Assembly (NCBI RefSeq): GCF_001989995.2
Contig: NZ_JAHGUP010000038.1
Span: 26,530 to 90,529 of the forward strand
Length of the DNA: 64,000 nt
DNA from: Vibrio anguillarum
GTDB lineage: Bacteria; Pseudomonadota; Gammaproteobacteria; Enterobacterales; Vibrionaceae
Direction: 5' to 3'
A program made the position numbers and the translations under genes. The notes beneath the pieces were generated by a model. That model did not search any database, was not told where the DNA came from, and saw only the letters and a list, made by a program, of their open reading frames with translations. Shown one piece after another: positions 19,901 through 32,100 of this stretch (positions are counted from its first letter, which is position 1; each line of letters starts with the position of its first letter).

Positions 19901-22900
19901 CGGCAGCCGAGATAAACAACTGGAATGTGTGGTGGTGCTCGAAGGAACCACGCTCTGCTCGCAATTAAAATCCGACCCACGGCTGCCACAAGATTATGCA
20001 ACACTTTTCGAAATGCAGCCTAATACCGACATTGAGGACACCGGATCTCAGGTTGCGGATTTCTTATCGTGGCATTTACTTCAGACGCTGCCTAATAGCC
20101 TGCAATCTCAACCTTTAGCCAAACTCGCCCAATCTTATGGTGTCTGTGCACCCTATTTAGAACTCTTTAAGCAGTGGTGGCAACTGCTGTGTTCTAGAGG
20201 TCAAGCCACCACAGAGCAACAAGGCGCTGAACACTACTATCAACTCGTTTCTCAATCTAGTGTACAACCACAGACCAGCGCACTTTGCACAAATTTTTCT
20301 CAAGTCAGCCCACTGCTGCAACAAATCATCACCGGCCAAGCGGCCCCTTCTGTGATACTGGAGACAGAACTTGCGCCTGAGGTGATGCTCTTCAAAACGC
20401 CAGCATTTCAGGCCTTGCTGTCACACACAATCAAGGCAATATCGAGCTTGGCAGAGCAACTGTGCAGACCAATAGTCTTGATTGAAACCGAAGCGCGCAG
20501 TGGCTTGTTGGCACAGCATATCTGCTCTGCGCTCGGTCCTGAAAAAGTGTATTACTATGCCTTAGACTCTTCATTAAGCTTCACCCAACGTGCCGCACAA
20601 CGTTTACAACGTTTTAGCCATGTCACAATCCAACATGGTTCACTGACTCATCTGGATACACTTGTTGGGCAAGCTGACGTAGTGCTACTCAATAATGTGT
20701 TGCACCGCCAAACCAACCCTATTGACTATTTGCAACACAGCACCCGATTACTCAAGCCGGAAGCCATGCTGTTGGTCAATGAGATGGCAAGCTTACCTGA
20801 AGCCAGTTTGATCAGTGCTCAGGTTTTACAACAGGCCCCGACTCTTTTATCGGACCAGCAGCTCGCAACCCACTTTGAGCTCGCCAAACTGTACTTACAA
20901 CATGAGGCACTGGCCACAGAGCAACGACTTTATGTGCTCAGAAATCAACGTGTCTTGCTCAGCCCTGATAGCAGCCAATTATCCGCCAAACTCAGTTCAC
21001 TACTACCGGCTTATATGGTGCCTAAACGCTTTACCTTTGTTGAATCTCTGCCACTCACGACAAATGGCAAAGTCGATAGAAAAGCGTTAATGGAATCCAC
21101 TCGTGATACCAGCCGTCAGCAAGAACAATCTCAACCCGTACGGACCACCAAAGAGCAAATCGTCGCTCAAGTCTGGCAGGCGTTATTTCATCGCTCAGAT
21201 TTACAAGCTGACAGTGATTTCTTCCTGATCGGAGGGGATAGTTTACTGGCAACGCGTTGTATGGGGGAATTACGCAAACAGGGTTACCAGGCGGATTTAA
21301 CCGCTCTGTTTAGCCATCCCACTTTGTCACAATTCGCCGCCAGTTTAATTGAAATGACGGCTGATGAATCAAGCCCGCTTGCTCCTTTAGTCGCACAGCC
21401 CAGCCGGCGTTTTCTGCCTTTCCCAATGACGGAAGTGCAACAAGCCTATTGGGTTGGTCGTCAATCTGGGTTTGCACTTGGAGAAATAAGCTCTCAATTC
21501 TTTATTGAGTTTCGAGCTGAACAACTGGATGTTGAGCGCTTTAACCAAGCGATGAATCGCTTAATCCAGCGCCACGATATGCTCCGTGCCGTAGTGCGTG
21601 ATCATCAACAGCAGGTTTTGATTCAGGTTCCTGCTTTTACGCTGACTTGTCATTTATTGGATGATATTGATGGTTTTCAAGCCAATGCCCTGCGTGATGC
21701 ATTAGCCCATCAGGTAAAAAATAGTGCGCTATGGCCGCTGTTTACGGTTGAGGCAGTTAGCGCTTCCCACGGCGAGGCGCGCATTTTTGTCAATCTCGAT
21801 AATATGATGCTCGATGGCTTGAGCATGCAGATCTTCTTTTCTGAGCTGCAAGCGCTCTATCACAATCCCGATCTTGTTTTAGAAGAGCTTGCGATCACCT
21901 TTAGAGATTATGTTGAATGGCAGCAACAAGCGGTCACCGAGCAAACACGTTCAACGGCGAAAAAATATTGGCTGCAGCGCTTGGCCGATCTGCCTGCGCC
22001 CCCGGCTTTGCCTCTGCAAAGTGATCCAAACCAGATTCACAAGCCTAAGTTTATTCGTGCCGCAGGCTCACTGTCTCCACAAGAGTGGCAAGCTTTGAAA
22101 AAGCTGGCCGCCAGACACCAAGTCACACCATCGGCTCTCTTGATCAATGCATATGCCAGTGTCCTCTCCGCTTGGAGCGATCAGCAAGCACTCACCCTCA
22201 ACCTCACTTTATTTGATAGACCTGATGTCCATCCAAATATTGGGCAGATCATGGGCGATTTCACCACCCTACTGCTGCTCGCATGGCAGCCTGATCAGCA
22301 TTGGCTCGCGAGCCTGCAGCGTCTACAACACCAGCTAGTCAACGATCTCAAACACAGCCAAGTTTCTGCGGTGTGGGTGATGCGTGAATTGGCTCGTCAG
22401 CAGCAGCGTACCAGCGCCACTATGCCGGTGGTGTTTACCAGCGCCTTGGGCACTTCTGAGCGCGATTTCCTCTCTGATTCGGGTTGGCTTAAACCGGTAG
22501 GAGGTCTATCACAAACCCCTCAGGTATGGTTGGATCACCAAGTCTATGAGTCCTCAGGACAACTCTGCCTCAACTGGGATGCCGTCGAGGAATTATTGCC
22601 TCAGCCCTTACTGGAACAGATGTTCAGCCAGTACCTCTCTCTGTTGCAAACGCTGGCGACTCAACCAGAGTCTTGGTCACAGCCATTAAACTTGCTGGTT
22701 CCCGCACCGCAAGGGGTAACTCGATTGATTCCCAGCCCAAGCAAGCTTGATAACCACGAAGCGATCTTGCCCCCAGTCGGCGGCGACCCGGTAACCATTT
22801 TAACCATTCGCGAACAGTTTCAGCAGATTGTGAATGTACCGATCAGCGAAAGAGAAAACTTCTTTGATGCGGGGGCTAACTCTTTGCAACTGGTTCAACT

Positions 22901-23105
22901 ACACACCGCCTTACATTCACTGGCGATGCCGCTATCGGTTACCGACCTTTTTGCCTACCCCTCTCCGGCTTTACTCGCGGCTTGGTTATCGAAGGCGGAA
23001 AAGGTCGATAGCTCAAACGAAGCATTGAAAAGCAGGCAACAAAGAGTGAGCGATCGAAAAGCCAACCGTCGTCAACGAGCCACGTCATCCCCCCACATCG
23101 ATTGA
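16917..23105 (+). CDS. irp2: Nonribosomal peptide synthetase Irp2 (HMWP2-like): ArCP-Cy-A(MT-like)-PCP-Cy-PCP
   Basis: The 2062-residue enzyme has the HMWP2 layout. An aryl carrier protein comes first (Ser39 in LGVDSMLMM). Cy1 has the D-x4-D-x2-S motif at Asp238-Asp243-Ser246. The adenylation domain starts near residue 558 (TSGSTGTPKG at 705-714; GGATEAAIW) and is interrupted around 1020-1360 by a methyltransferase-like insert whose SAM loop is degenerate (VLIETEARSG). A10 NGKVDRK lies near 1390, then PCP1 (Ser1442), Cy2 (Asp1628-Asp1633-Ser1636) and PCP2 (Ser1989). Such inserts act as epimerases in HMWP2 and PchE. My reading of the specificity residues (FDL, Y, N, LSGDW, IW) fits cysteine. 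It should couple salicylate to two cysteines and cyclise both. ATG at 16917 is the only good start. Confidence 0.95.
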   Translation: MSEQHLILSTFREAICQSLGLSIDTISATDNLFELGVDSMLMMRMVNQCRRAGCKLTLKEIYQNPTLAQIGELIQSKLAGNLTGNAGAVSEQRQPNLLPTMREGTPFAMTSVQLAYYIGRDPQQALGGNGCHLYQEFNSVGLETSALEQALNQLRLRHPMLCVHFQNDGTQCWKAPSAPYHITVHDLRHLTDDDAEQAMLTLREQLSHQVLDVEHGQTFDFQIALLSHERRRLYVSIDLLVMDASSFSLFFNELSLLLQNKTLPTHTSDYDFCSYLQQEQQEFAAQKKAANDFWQTQSPLLPPAPNLPLVQDPSLVKKPTFHRRKHWLNPTQWQQLQTLCAANQVTPTMTLATLFAAVLSRWSGQSQLLLNLTLFDCHPFNQHVQQMLADFTNILLLPTEINQASLAELCQTQQQRFAEIYEHRFVSGVEVLRELKRHGSHPYGAPIVFTSNLNHSLFGDDTHSPLGELGWGISQTPQVWLDFVASKQGDGIALQWDGVDELFAQGLLDTLFSAFIQLVEHTLQGQAAWRSPLPDLLPTSQRQIRAERNQTSSEPPQGLLHQRIFEQAQANPSNTALITAEQILSYNDLVSQAKRLAQTLLNAGMQSGEHVAISMEKGVGQIVAVLAILHAGGVYVPIAPNQPLSRRQAIEESANVRIVLRCETCAQKFAWSSATHIDWQTHGDIALETSPYSCQPEQAAYIIYTSGSTGTPKGVVVSHQSALNTCLDINQRHRVCHTDRIFAVAALHFDLSVYDIFGVLSAGGALVLPKEQQTRDPMAWNSLVTQHSVTLWNSVPALFDMFLTFCEGMKFNTPQQLRTVMLSGDWIDLSLPGRYRSFRPLGTFSAMGGATEAAIWSNEYLVNHVEPHWRSIPYGYPLTNQAYRVVDEAGRDCPDWVQGELWIGGLGVAQGYWNDEPRTATQFVHAVCPDSHQIQRWYRTGDMGCYWPDGTLEFLGRKDNQVKVGGHRIELGEIDAALNRIQGVRHGVTLATELAGSRDKQLECVVVLEGTTLCSQLKSDPRLPQDYATLFEMQPNTDIEDTGSQVADFLSWHLLQTLPNSLQSQPLAKLAQSYGVCAPYLELFKQWWQLLCSRGQATTEQQGAEHYYQLVSQSSVQPQTSALCTNFSQVSPLLQQIITGQAAPSVILETELAPEVMLFKTPAFQALLSHTIKAISSLAEQLCRPIVLIETEARSGLLAQHICSALGPEKVYYYALDSSLSFTQRAAQRLQRFSHVTIQHGSLTHLDTLVGQADVVLLNNVLHRQTNPIDYLQHSTRLLKPEAMLLVNEMASLPEASLISAQVLQQAPTLLSDQQLATHFELAKLYLQHEALATEQRLYVLRNQRVLLSPDSSQLSAKLSSLLPAYMVPKRFTFVESLPLTTNGKVDRKALMESTRDTSRQQEQSQPVRTTKEQIVAQVWQALFHRSDLQADSDFFLIGGDSLLATRCMGELRKQGYQADLTALFSHPTLSQFAASLIEMTADESSPLAPLVAQPSRRFLPFPMTEVQQAYWVGRQSGFALGEISSQFFIEFRAEQLDVERFNQAMNRLIQRHDMLRAVVRDHQQQVLIQVPAFTLTCHLLDDIDGFQANALRDALAHQVKNSALWPLFTVEAVSASHGEARIFVNLDNMMLDGLSMQIFFSELQALYHNPDLVLEELAITFRDYVEWQQQAVTEQTRSTAKKYWLQRLADLPAPPALPLQSDPNQIHKPKFIRAAGSLSPQEWQALKKLAARHQVTPSALLINAYASVLSAWSDQQALTLNLTLFDRPDVHPNIGQIMGDFTTLLLLAWQPDQHWLASLQRLQHQLVNDLKHSQVSAVWVMRELARQQQRTSATMPVVFTSALGTSERDFLSDSGWLKPVGGLSQTPQVWLDHQVYESSGQLCLNWDAVEELLPQPLLEQMFSQYLSLLQTLATQPESWSQPLNLLVPAPQGVTRLIPSPSKLDNHEAILPPVGGDPVTILTIREQFQQIVNVPISERENFFDAGANSLQLVQLHTALHSLAMPLSVTDLFAYPSPALLAAWLSKAEKVDSSNEALKSRQQRVSDRKANRRQRATSSPHID

Positions 23106-23132
23106 CGTGAACAGAATCTATCAAATGCACAA

Positions 23133-23157
23133 CAGGGTGGCGAAACTGACCACCCTG
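23133..23157 (+). other. Intercistronic hairpin between irp2 and irp1
   Basis: CAGGGTGG and CCACCCTG form a perfect 8-bp stem around a 9-base loop in the 74-base gap, without a T-run. It may separate or stabilise the two giant cistrons. Confidence 0.6.
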
Positions 23158-23179
23158 CAACTGAATTACGAGGATAACC

Positions 23180-26100
23180 ATGAACACTCTCGACCCTTGC
23201 TTTGGCAACAGTGACCCCATCGCCGTCATTGGACTGGCTTGCCGCTTTCCGAAAGCACCAAATGCGGAGCAATTTTGGCACAACTTGGTGAATGGTATTT
23301 CTGGGCAAAGCTATTTTTCGGAACAAGAGCTACAAACGGCTGGAATAACCACTTCGCTCTCCGCGCAAGAGAACTTCGTGCCAAGCGGTGCCATTATTGA
23401 TAATCCAGACTACTTTGATGCAAGCTTGTTTGGTTATTCGCCAACTGAAGCTCTCTCTATTGATCCCCAACAGCGGCTATTTTTACAGATAGTTTGGCAT
23501 GCGCTTGAAGATGCAGGGTATGCACCAAACGCCATTCAATCGAAAACTGGTGTCTTCGGCTCGATTCGTACCAGTACCTACCCCTCTTTTGCCGACTTTG
23601 ATGTCACTCAAGTTGGCCAAGTCAAGGGGCTACAAGCCTTATTGGGTAACGATAAAGATTACCTTGCCACGCGAGTCGCCCATAAATTTAACTTAACGGG
23701 TCCTGCGTTTACTGTTCAAACGGCTTGTTCTAGCTCTTTGGTCGCCTGCCACCTCGCCTGCGAAAGTCTGCGTTCGGGGGAATGCGATATGGCGATTGCG
23801 GGTGGTGTCGCGGTGTCATTTCCTCAAAGCTCAGGCTACTTGTACCAACCCGGTATGATCTTTTCTCCAGATGGGTTGTGTCGCCCGTTTGATATTGATG
23901 CCAATGGTACTTTTGGTGGTCACGGGCTAGGCTGTGTGGTGCTCAAACGCTGGGAGGATGCGCGACGCGATGGTGATACTATTCTGGCGTTGTTGCGTGG
24001 TAGTGCTATCAACAACGATGGTCAGGATAAAGTGGGGTTTACCGCTCCCTCGGTAAAAGGCCAAGCACAAGTGCTATCCGATGCCCTGCATTTGGCTGAT
24101 GTATTACCCGATGAAGTGGAGATGATCGAGGCTCATGGTACAGGCACTAAACTCGGTGACCCTATCGAAGTTCGAGCCATCAAACAAGCTTATCAACGCA
24201 GCATTGAAGCCAAACCCTGCTTTTTGGGTTCAGTAAAAAGCGGATTCGGGCATCTGGACACAGCGGCAGGTATCGCCTCTTTAATCAAGACGGTGTTATC
24301 GGTATCGCGCCGCAAAATCCCGGCCTCACTCAACGTTTCTCAAGCTAACCCGGCTCTAGAGCTTACAGGTTCTGGTTTCCAGCTTGCGACCACTACCATT
24401 GATTGGCTGAACGAAACTCGCACTGCGGCGGTCTCTTCCTTTGGTATCGGTGGTACCAACTGCCATATGATTGTGCAATCGGCCCCTGAGCTGGCGGATC
24501 CTACGCCCCTCAATCCTCGATCCGAAAATGCAAAACTACTGATCTCCGCCAATAGTGAAACCTCGCTACGTAAACTGGCCGGTGAATATGCCACACGCTT
24601 AGAACAGCCAACACACCACAGTGATATTGCTTACTCCGCCATGTTAAAGCGAGCATTAGATCTCCCCTATCGACTGGCAATTGATTGCAATTCTGCGGCA
24701 ATTCAGGCCCTACGTGATTTCGCGCTAACAGGGCAAGCTGGCCGTGATTTACATGTTGGCCAGCCTTCAGCAACAGGCAAGGTGGTGTGGTGCTTTACTG
24801 GCCAAGGCAGCCAATGGGCCAATATGGGACAAGAGTTATATCACCGCAGCGCCGCATTTCGTGACAGCATCGAACTGAGCCAACAATATGCGCTCGGCAG
24901 TTTAGAAATACGGCTTACTGATGCGTTATTCGGTCACCGCACAGAATTACTCCAACGTACCGACTACGCACAATTAGCGATTGTGGCTTTTGAAATCGCG
25001 ATGGCAGCTCACTGGCAAAGTAAAGGGTTTAGGCCAGATATGGTGATGGGCCATTCGGTGGGTGAATTTGCCGCTTGTGTGGTGTCAGGGTACCTCACTC
25101 ACCAACAAGCGATTGCACTTGTTAGCGAACGAGGACGGCTGATGCACTTATGTGCGGAACGCCAAGCGGGCTCCATGTTGGCAATTTTTGCTAAGCCAAA
25201 CAGATTAGAGACGATACCGGCTTTGCGCGAACTCGATCTGGCCGCGCATAATGGCGCGCAGCATTGGGTATATTCCGGCCATCAACGGGATGTCGACAAC
25301 GCGATACTGGAACTTGATAAGCATGCCATTCGTTATAAAAAGTTAGACGTATCCTGCGCCGCACATTCACGCCTATTGGATGAAATGCTAGCGTCGTTTC
25401 ATGAGTTTGCGGCTCCCATAACCGCAAAGCAAGGTACCATACCTCTCATTTCTAGTGTCACAGGACAGGTCGCCGATGATGCGGCATCGTTCAACGCTGA
25501 GTATTGGACCCGTCATGTCCGTGATACTGTACAGTTCCAGCGTGCAATAGAGTCGGCCTTAGCCAAGCAGGCTAAGCTGTTGGTCGAAATGGGCCCAAGT
25601 GCGCACCTCACAGCCATGGGGCAACGTGAAACATGGTCAACAGATTGTGTATGGCTAGGTACTTCTCACCCCAACATCCCTACACAGCGTTTAGAAACTG
25701 AACTCTTAGCCGCTCTTTTTATCGCGGGCTGCAATAATAAGTGGCCAGCGCTATTCGCGCTGCAAGGTCAACCTTGTCGATTGCCTCTGTATGTGTTCGA
25801 TGAACAGAGATATTGGTATCCAACCTCCGATGTCAAAACAATCGAAACTGCACTGCCTAAGCAAACCTTGAGTGTACCGCCACCCACCACAATCGCGGCT
25901 CTCTATCCGATGCTGCGCTGTTGTGTGATCCGCGATTTGATTCACTCTTGTACGGCTCAGCCTCGTTTTACCCTGCGCGATCTGATCCGAGGGGGACGTT
26001 TGCTACCAAAACATCGAGATCTGATCACAACACTTTTAAACTCTTTACTTGAACACGGCTACTTGCAACAAGGGCATCAGTGTTATCAATTCACCGCCGT

Positions 26101-29100
26101 GTCTTTGCCAACCACAGACGTGGTTGCACAATGGCTGCGTGATGCTTTGGCCACCAATCAAGAGCCAGCGACAGTGCAATTGAGCGATATCCGAGCCTTA
26201 TGCGAGACTCCGGCGCGCCTTAAGCAAGTATTACGTTGTTATCACACTTCGCCACTGCAACTAAAAAAGCAAGTGGCAGAAATAAAACAGCGTTTGCTCA
26301 GTCCACTGACTCCTTCGATTCAGCCAAACCTAGCAATACCATTCAGCAATCAAACGCAGTTGTTCTATGTAGATTGGGTAATGACACCAACAGAAACAGA
26401 CTGGCATCAACTCATCACCCTGCATATGCCGAGTTTCGTACAAGAAGAGCGTAGCGACTGGTTGATTGTTGCAGCGCCATCTCTTGACCCTAAAACAATA
26501 ACGCAACTGGTTGTACACAGAACGACTCAACTCTGGGGACAAGTCCAATACCAATTAAGAGGATGCTTAACTTCAGGAGAATGGGCTTGGATAGGTCAGA
26601 TTCAAACCCCAAACTTTGATGATTCTCAACCACACTCGCTGTTACCAAGCCCCCATCAGCGCTATGAGTGGCAGTGGCTGCCAGTCGCCGCGAGCCAAGC
26701 TAGGCTCAACGTTAGTGAGTCTGATCTCCAACAAGCCCTACAGTGTCAAGGGGAGATTTACCGTGTCAATGAGACTGTCAGCCTGTTCGTATTGCCTGAT
26801 GGTGAGCTTGTCGAGTGCGCTGAAAAAGTCATCCAATCACTAAGCGCTGATTTTACAACGCTGTATGTTTTGACCTCACAAGCCATGGCGACAGATGCAA
26901 CGCAAAGTGTTGCTGCCGAGAAAGTGGCACTGATGTCTCTGCTGCGAGTTGCTCGCGCGGAACACAAACAGCAAGGTATCTATCTACTTGATATTGAGCC
27001 GTCTGTTGAGAATCATCACCATCAAGCCCTGATTCTGAGTCAGGCTTTAAACTCTGCTCCTTTCCATCTAGCGACTGAGATAGCTTATCGCAACCACAGC
27101 TACTGGATACCTCAATTGGTGCACGCCAAAACCGTGCCTGACCTCATCCCTTCCTCTTGGTTTACGACTTCAGGTTGGCATCTTGTCACTGGAGGTATGG
27201 GGGGCATAGGCCGACACATCATTAAATGGCTAGCACAATCCGGTGCCCGCCATATTGCGGTGATTGGGCGACGAGAACCCAGCGATTGGCCTGAGTTTTG
27301 CCAAACCATAGCCAGATTCGGCTGTCAGGTGATGACCTTGCTTTGCGATGTGAGCCAAGAAGGGGAGCTGCAACGAATGCTTAATGATTGGCCGCGGACT
27401 TTACCTATCATAGGTGCGTTTCATGCTGCGGGAACATCGCTAACAGGCCTTATCAATCAATGGGATCCTCAGCAATCTGCCCTACTTATTCAAACCAAAT
27501 GCCACGCTTTTGTCGCACTACACCAGTGGCTTGAAGCACAAGAAGCCCAATATTTACTGGGTTTATCCTCCGCAGCTTCACTAGGTGCGGTTGGACAAGG
27601 TGCTTATGCGTTAGCCAATGCCTTCTTAGATGGCTATGCTCTCGCCCAACAGGGCAGCAGCCGTTGCCGCGTGATGAGTATTGGATGGGGAGCTTGGGAT
27701 AGCATAGGAATGACCGCCGATTCAGCGCTTCTCGATACACTGGCCAAAGAAGGTATGCATACCTTAAACGTACAAGAAGGTTTGTGGCAGATCAGTCAGA
27801 GTCTGCTCAGTAGCGCTCCTTTCGTACTGGCAATGAATATCGAACCTCAGCATGCTAATTTCCAGCCTTATCTTGACCCATTGAACACGGCAATAGATAC
27901 AGTAGATACCATAGATTGCTTGGTATCACCCAAGCCGCTAACGCGTCCCACAGTGAGTGATGTAGGTCAATGGTTAACCGAACGACTTCGTTACCAATTG
28001 GGTATGAGTGACGATACACCAATCCGAGTCGATCAAGATTTACTGCAATTAGGTTTAGACTCTCTGCAATTTCTTGAGCTTAGTGCGGTTATTCAAAAAC
28101 AGTTCGCAGTCAAGATCGATGCCGAACAAGCCTACCAAAACTTAACCATTTCAGGTTTGGTGGAAGCGATCGCCCGTGTCCCTGCTGCACCAGAATCAGA
28201 TTCAATGCTCACACACTTTGTGAACGATCCTCACAACCGCTATACCCCCTTCCCACTCACGCCTATTCAACACGCGTATTGGATTGGTCGTGAACCCTGG
28301 GTTCAATATGGCGGTATTGCCTGTCACGTCGTCTTTGAGTGGGATAAGGATCTTACCGAGTTTAACCCACAACAATTTGCAGCCGCTTGGAATGCCTTAA
28401 TCAAGCGTCACGACATGCTGCGCATGACAGTCAATCATGCAGGAGAACAAGTTGTTCACGCTGAGGTTGACTATTTTCCGATTGTAGAGAGAGACTTACG
28501 TTCACTCTCAGAAGAAGCACAACACGTTGAGCTTGAGCAAATACGCCAACAAATGCGTCATCAGGTACGGGCTGCGGATGTCTGGCCACTCTTTGATGTC
28601 CAACTCAGCCGTTTATCTGAGCACAAAGTGCGTTTGCACCTAAACCTCGACTTACTGCAGTTTGATGTACAAAGCTTCAAAATCATGATGGATGATTTAG
28701 CCACCGCCTATCAAGGCAAAGACTTGGAGCCTCTGTCGATCACTTTCCGTGACTACGTGATGCATGAGCAAACGTTACGCCATTCCGCCGAGTGGCAAAA
28801 CTCATGGCACTATTGGCAACAAACGATCCCAACTCTGCCTAAAGCGCCTCAGTTGCCACTGAACCCGGATTATCAACACCATGCTCCGGAATTTATTACC
28901 TTAGAAGGCCGCCTTAGCGACTCTGAATGGCAAACGCTAAAATCGGTTTGGCAACAATGGGGGGTAACCCCTTCAGCTGGCCTGCTGACCCTATTTGCGC
29001 ATACCTTGGCCAATTGGACTGCAAGCCCTGATTTTACGTTGAACATGACGTTCTTTAATCGTCAGCCTTTTCATGAGGCCGTCCAAGATCTGATTGGTGA

Positions 29101-32100
29101 CTTCACCTCAGTCCTTCTAATGGATTTCCAACACGACTCAAGCACCGATTTGAAACAGCGTATCTTACAAACCCAAAGCAAACTTTGGCAACGCTTAGGC
29201 CATAGTCAAGTCAATGGGGTTGAGGTGATCCGCGAACTAGCCAAACACTGGAAATCCTCCGGTCAGCTCAGTGAGCAAGAAGCGGCACTGCCGTTAACTC
29301 CGGTGGTATTTACTAGCATGCTGGGAATGTCGATGGATGGCATGGATATCGAACAAGCCATGACCCATTTACTAGGGGATCCGGTTTATGTTCTGAGTCA
29401 AACCCCACAAGTCTGGCTTGATCATCAAATCATGGAAATTGAAGGTAATTTGGCGTTCAACTGGTATTGCATGGCCGGCGTACTGGCGCCAGATCTGTTG
29501 GAAAACTTATTCAACCAATATCTAAGCTTGCTGCAACAGTGTGCGGCAGACCCGCAGTTTTTCGAGCGATCATTGACTCAACCAGAGCCTCTGCACCCCC
29601 TTCTGCCGCCTGATCACGTCATCGCCGAATCCACCCTTGATTGGCACAACATGTCTCTCCCCGAAATTTCACCACAGATTGTACAAGAGGTGACGCAAGC
29701 GTGGGCGCAGCTTGAGCATCGTGCACTGCGTGGGATCTGGACAACCTTACGCAATCACCAGTTATTTACTTCGCCGGAGCAAGCCTATCGCGCACCACAA
29801 ATTATTCAACAACTTAAAGTGACCGATAAACATCATAAGCTTATCCAACTTTGGTTAGATCAGTTATGCCGAGAGGGCGTGCTGACGGAGAAGGATGGAG
29901 AGTATCGCTTCCAAGACGATTTCCCCAAAGCACCACGATTACCTTTGCCTCAACAAGCTTGGTGTCAGCGTTTGGATACCTATCTTGAGGATTGCCTCAA
30001 GCAACACCCGGCTTTGTTGAATGGTCGCCACTCTGCACTCGAGTTGCTATTTTCTGACCCGGCGATCACCGATAGCCTCTACCGTTGTAATCCATCACTG
30101 CAAATATTGAATTTAAGTGCCGCGCGCGCCATTTATGCCCTTGGCCAACAGCAGGCGCAAGGTTTGAATATACTTGAAGTCGGGGCTGGCACTGCAGCCA
30201 CCACTCGAGAGGTATTAAGCCTCGCCTCCTCAACGATTCGCCACTATCAGTTTACCGATGTGTCTCGTCTGTTCCTTCATGAAGCGCGCGAACTATTGTC
30301 TGAGTACCCACAGGTAAGCTATGGGCTATTTGATATTAATCAGCCCATTGATGAAGCACTAAAAATGGATGGTGGATATCAGGTTATTTTGGCCGTCAAT
30401 GTTCTGCACGATGCCATCGATCTCGCAAAATGTTTGCAAGGTCTCCGTGCTCTGTTGGCCGATGATGGCTATTTGATTTTGATTGAGGCGACCGATCAGC
30501 ACAGCCCAATGCAGTTGGCGACGGTTGGGTTTATTGAAGGAATCAACGCATTCAACGATTTTCGCCAATCCACTGGAAGTGGCATGCTGACACAACCAGC
30601 TTGGCTTACCCTGCTGGCGGAACAAGGTTTAGAGCCACAGTTGAGCTATCCCAACAGTGAGGTATCAGCATTACGTCAACATCTGATAGTAACCCAAAAA
30701 CGTCCGCAACATAGTCCGCAGACCTTAGGTCAGTCTGAGTCCTATCAGCAACAAATAGAGCAGATAAAAAGTATATGGCAAACGTTTTTACATGGTGAGA
30801 TTAACCACGACACCGATTTTTTCCTTGCCGGTGGTGATAGCTTAATGGCAACAAAGATGATCGTGGCACTACAACATGCGGGAATCAAACAAGCGAGCTT
30901 ACAATCCTTGTTTGAGCATCCGAAATTCCAAGACTTCTGTTGCCAATTTGAGAGTGCCCCGTCTACTGCAACGACAACCGTTGAAACGGACATTATTGAG
31001 CCAAACACAACTCTTGAATCCCAAGATAATACAACACAACAGAAAAATGGCGTTTGCGTTCGACATTACCCACTCACACCGCTACAAAATGCCTACTGGC
31101 TTGGTGAAAATGCCTTGTTTTCCTTGGGAAATGGGGTTGCCCATTTCTATGCAGAGCTTGAAATTAAGCATCTTGATCGTCTGAGACTTACCCAAGCATG
31201 GAATCGACTGGTGCAATTACACGACCAGTTACGCGGTGAAATCGATGCAGGTCAATATCATATTCATCGCCAAGTACCAGAGTATCAACCACAGTTTCTC
31301 GACTTAAGCTCATGGGATGAACCACAAAAAACACGCTGGATTGATGAGGCAAGGACGCAGATCGCCGCCCACGGTGTAGCGACACATCAATGGCCTCTGT
31401 TTGATATCAGCATCCTGCAGGTAGACGGCGAAACCTCTTTGGTACATTTGGTACTCGATTTGGTCGTGGCTGATGGCAAAAGCCTCAATACTCTATTTCA
31501 ACAATGGTTTGCACTGTATGACGATCTGAGTATCGAATTGGCAGTGCCAACGATGAGTATCGACAACTATCTCCTTGAGCTTGAACAGCTCAAACACTCT
31601 GAGCCTTACCAACAAGCTCAAGCTTACTGGCTTAACCGAATACCGACGCTACCAGAAGCTCCAGCACTGCCGTTAGCGGATAAACGCTCAGAGCATTTAG
31701 CACAAAGTGTACTCACTCACCACCTCAGTGCTGAACAGTGGAGTCAGATCCAAGCCGTCTCATTTGCCCATAATTTATTGCCGTCAATGAGTATGCTATC
31801 TACATTTTGCCTTGTGATCAGTCATTGGAGTGCCCAGAAGCATTTTGCGATCAATATACTGCACAGTAACCGTCCAGCTATGCTGCCTCAATCCGCCGAC
31901 GTCATTGGCAACCTTTCAACCACATCCATGCTTGAAGTAAGAACCCAACCCGGTTCATTGCTCGCGTTTGTTGAGCAAATTCAACAGCAGATGGCCGATG
32001 ATATGGCACATTCCTTATTTGATGGTCAATCGGTGTTAACTGAAAAAAACCGTCATAATCATAATCTCAATGCGGGCATGCCAGTGGTGTTTAACGACAC

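Noticed and set aside
18229..22338. Numerous medium-length open frames inside irp2 and irp1 on both strands
   Set aside because: They are shadow frames within well-conserved NRPS/PKS domains, with no start signals or protein motifs.
30745..31008. Possible frameshift or gene boundary between the methyltransferase-PCP and the extra Cy domain of Irp1
   Set aside because: The reading frame is continuous across the linker and no internal start with a ribosome-binding site is seen.
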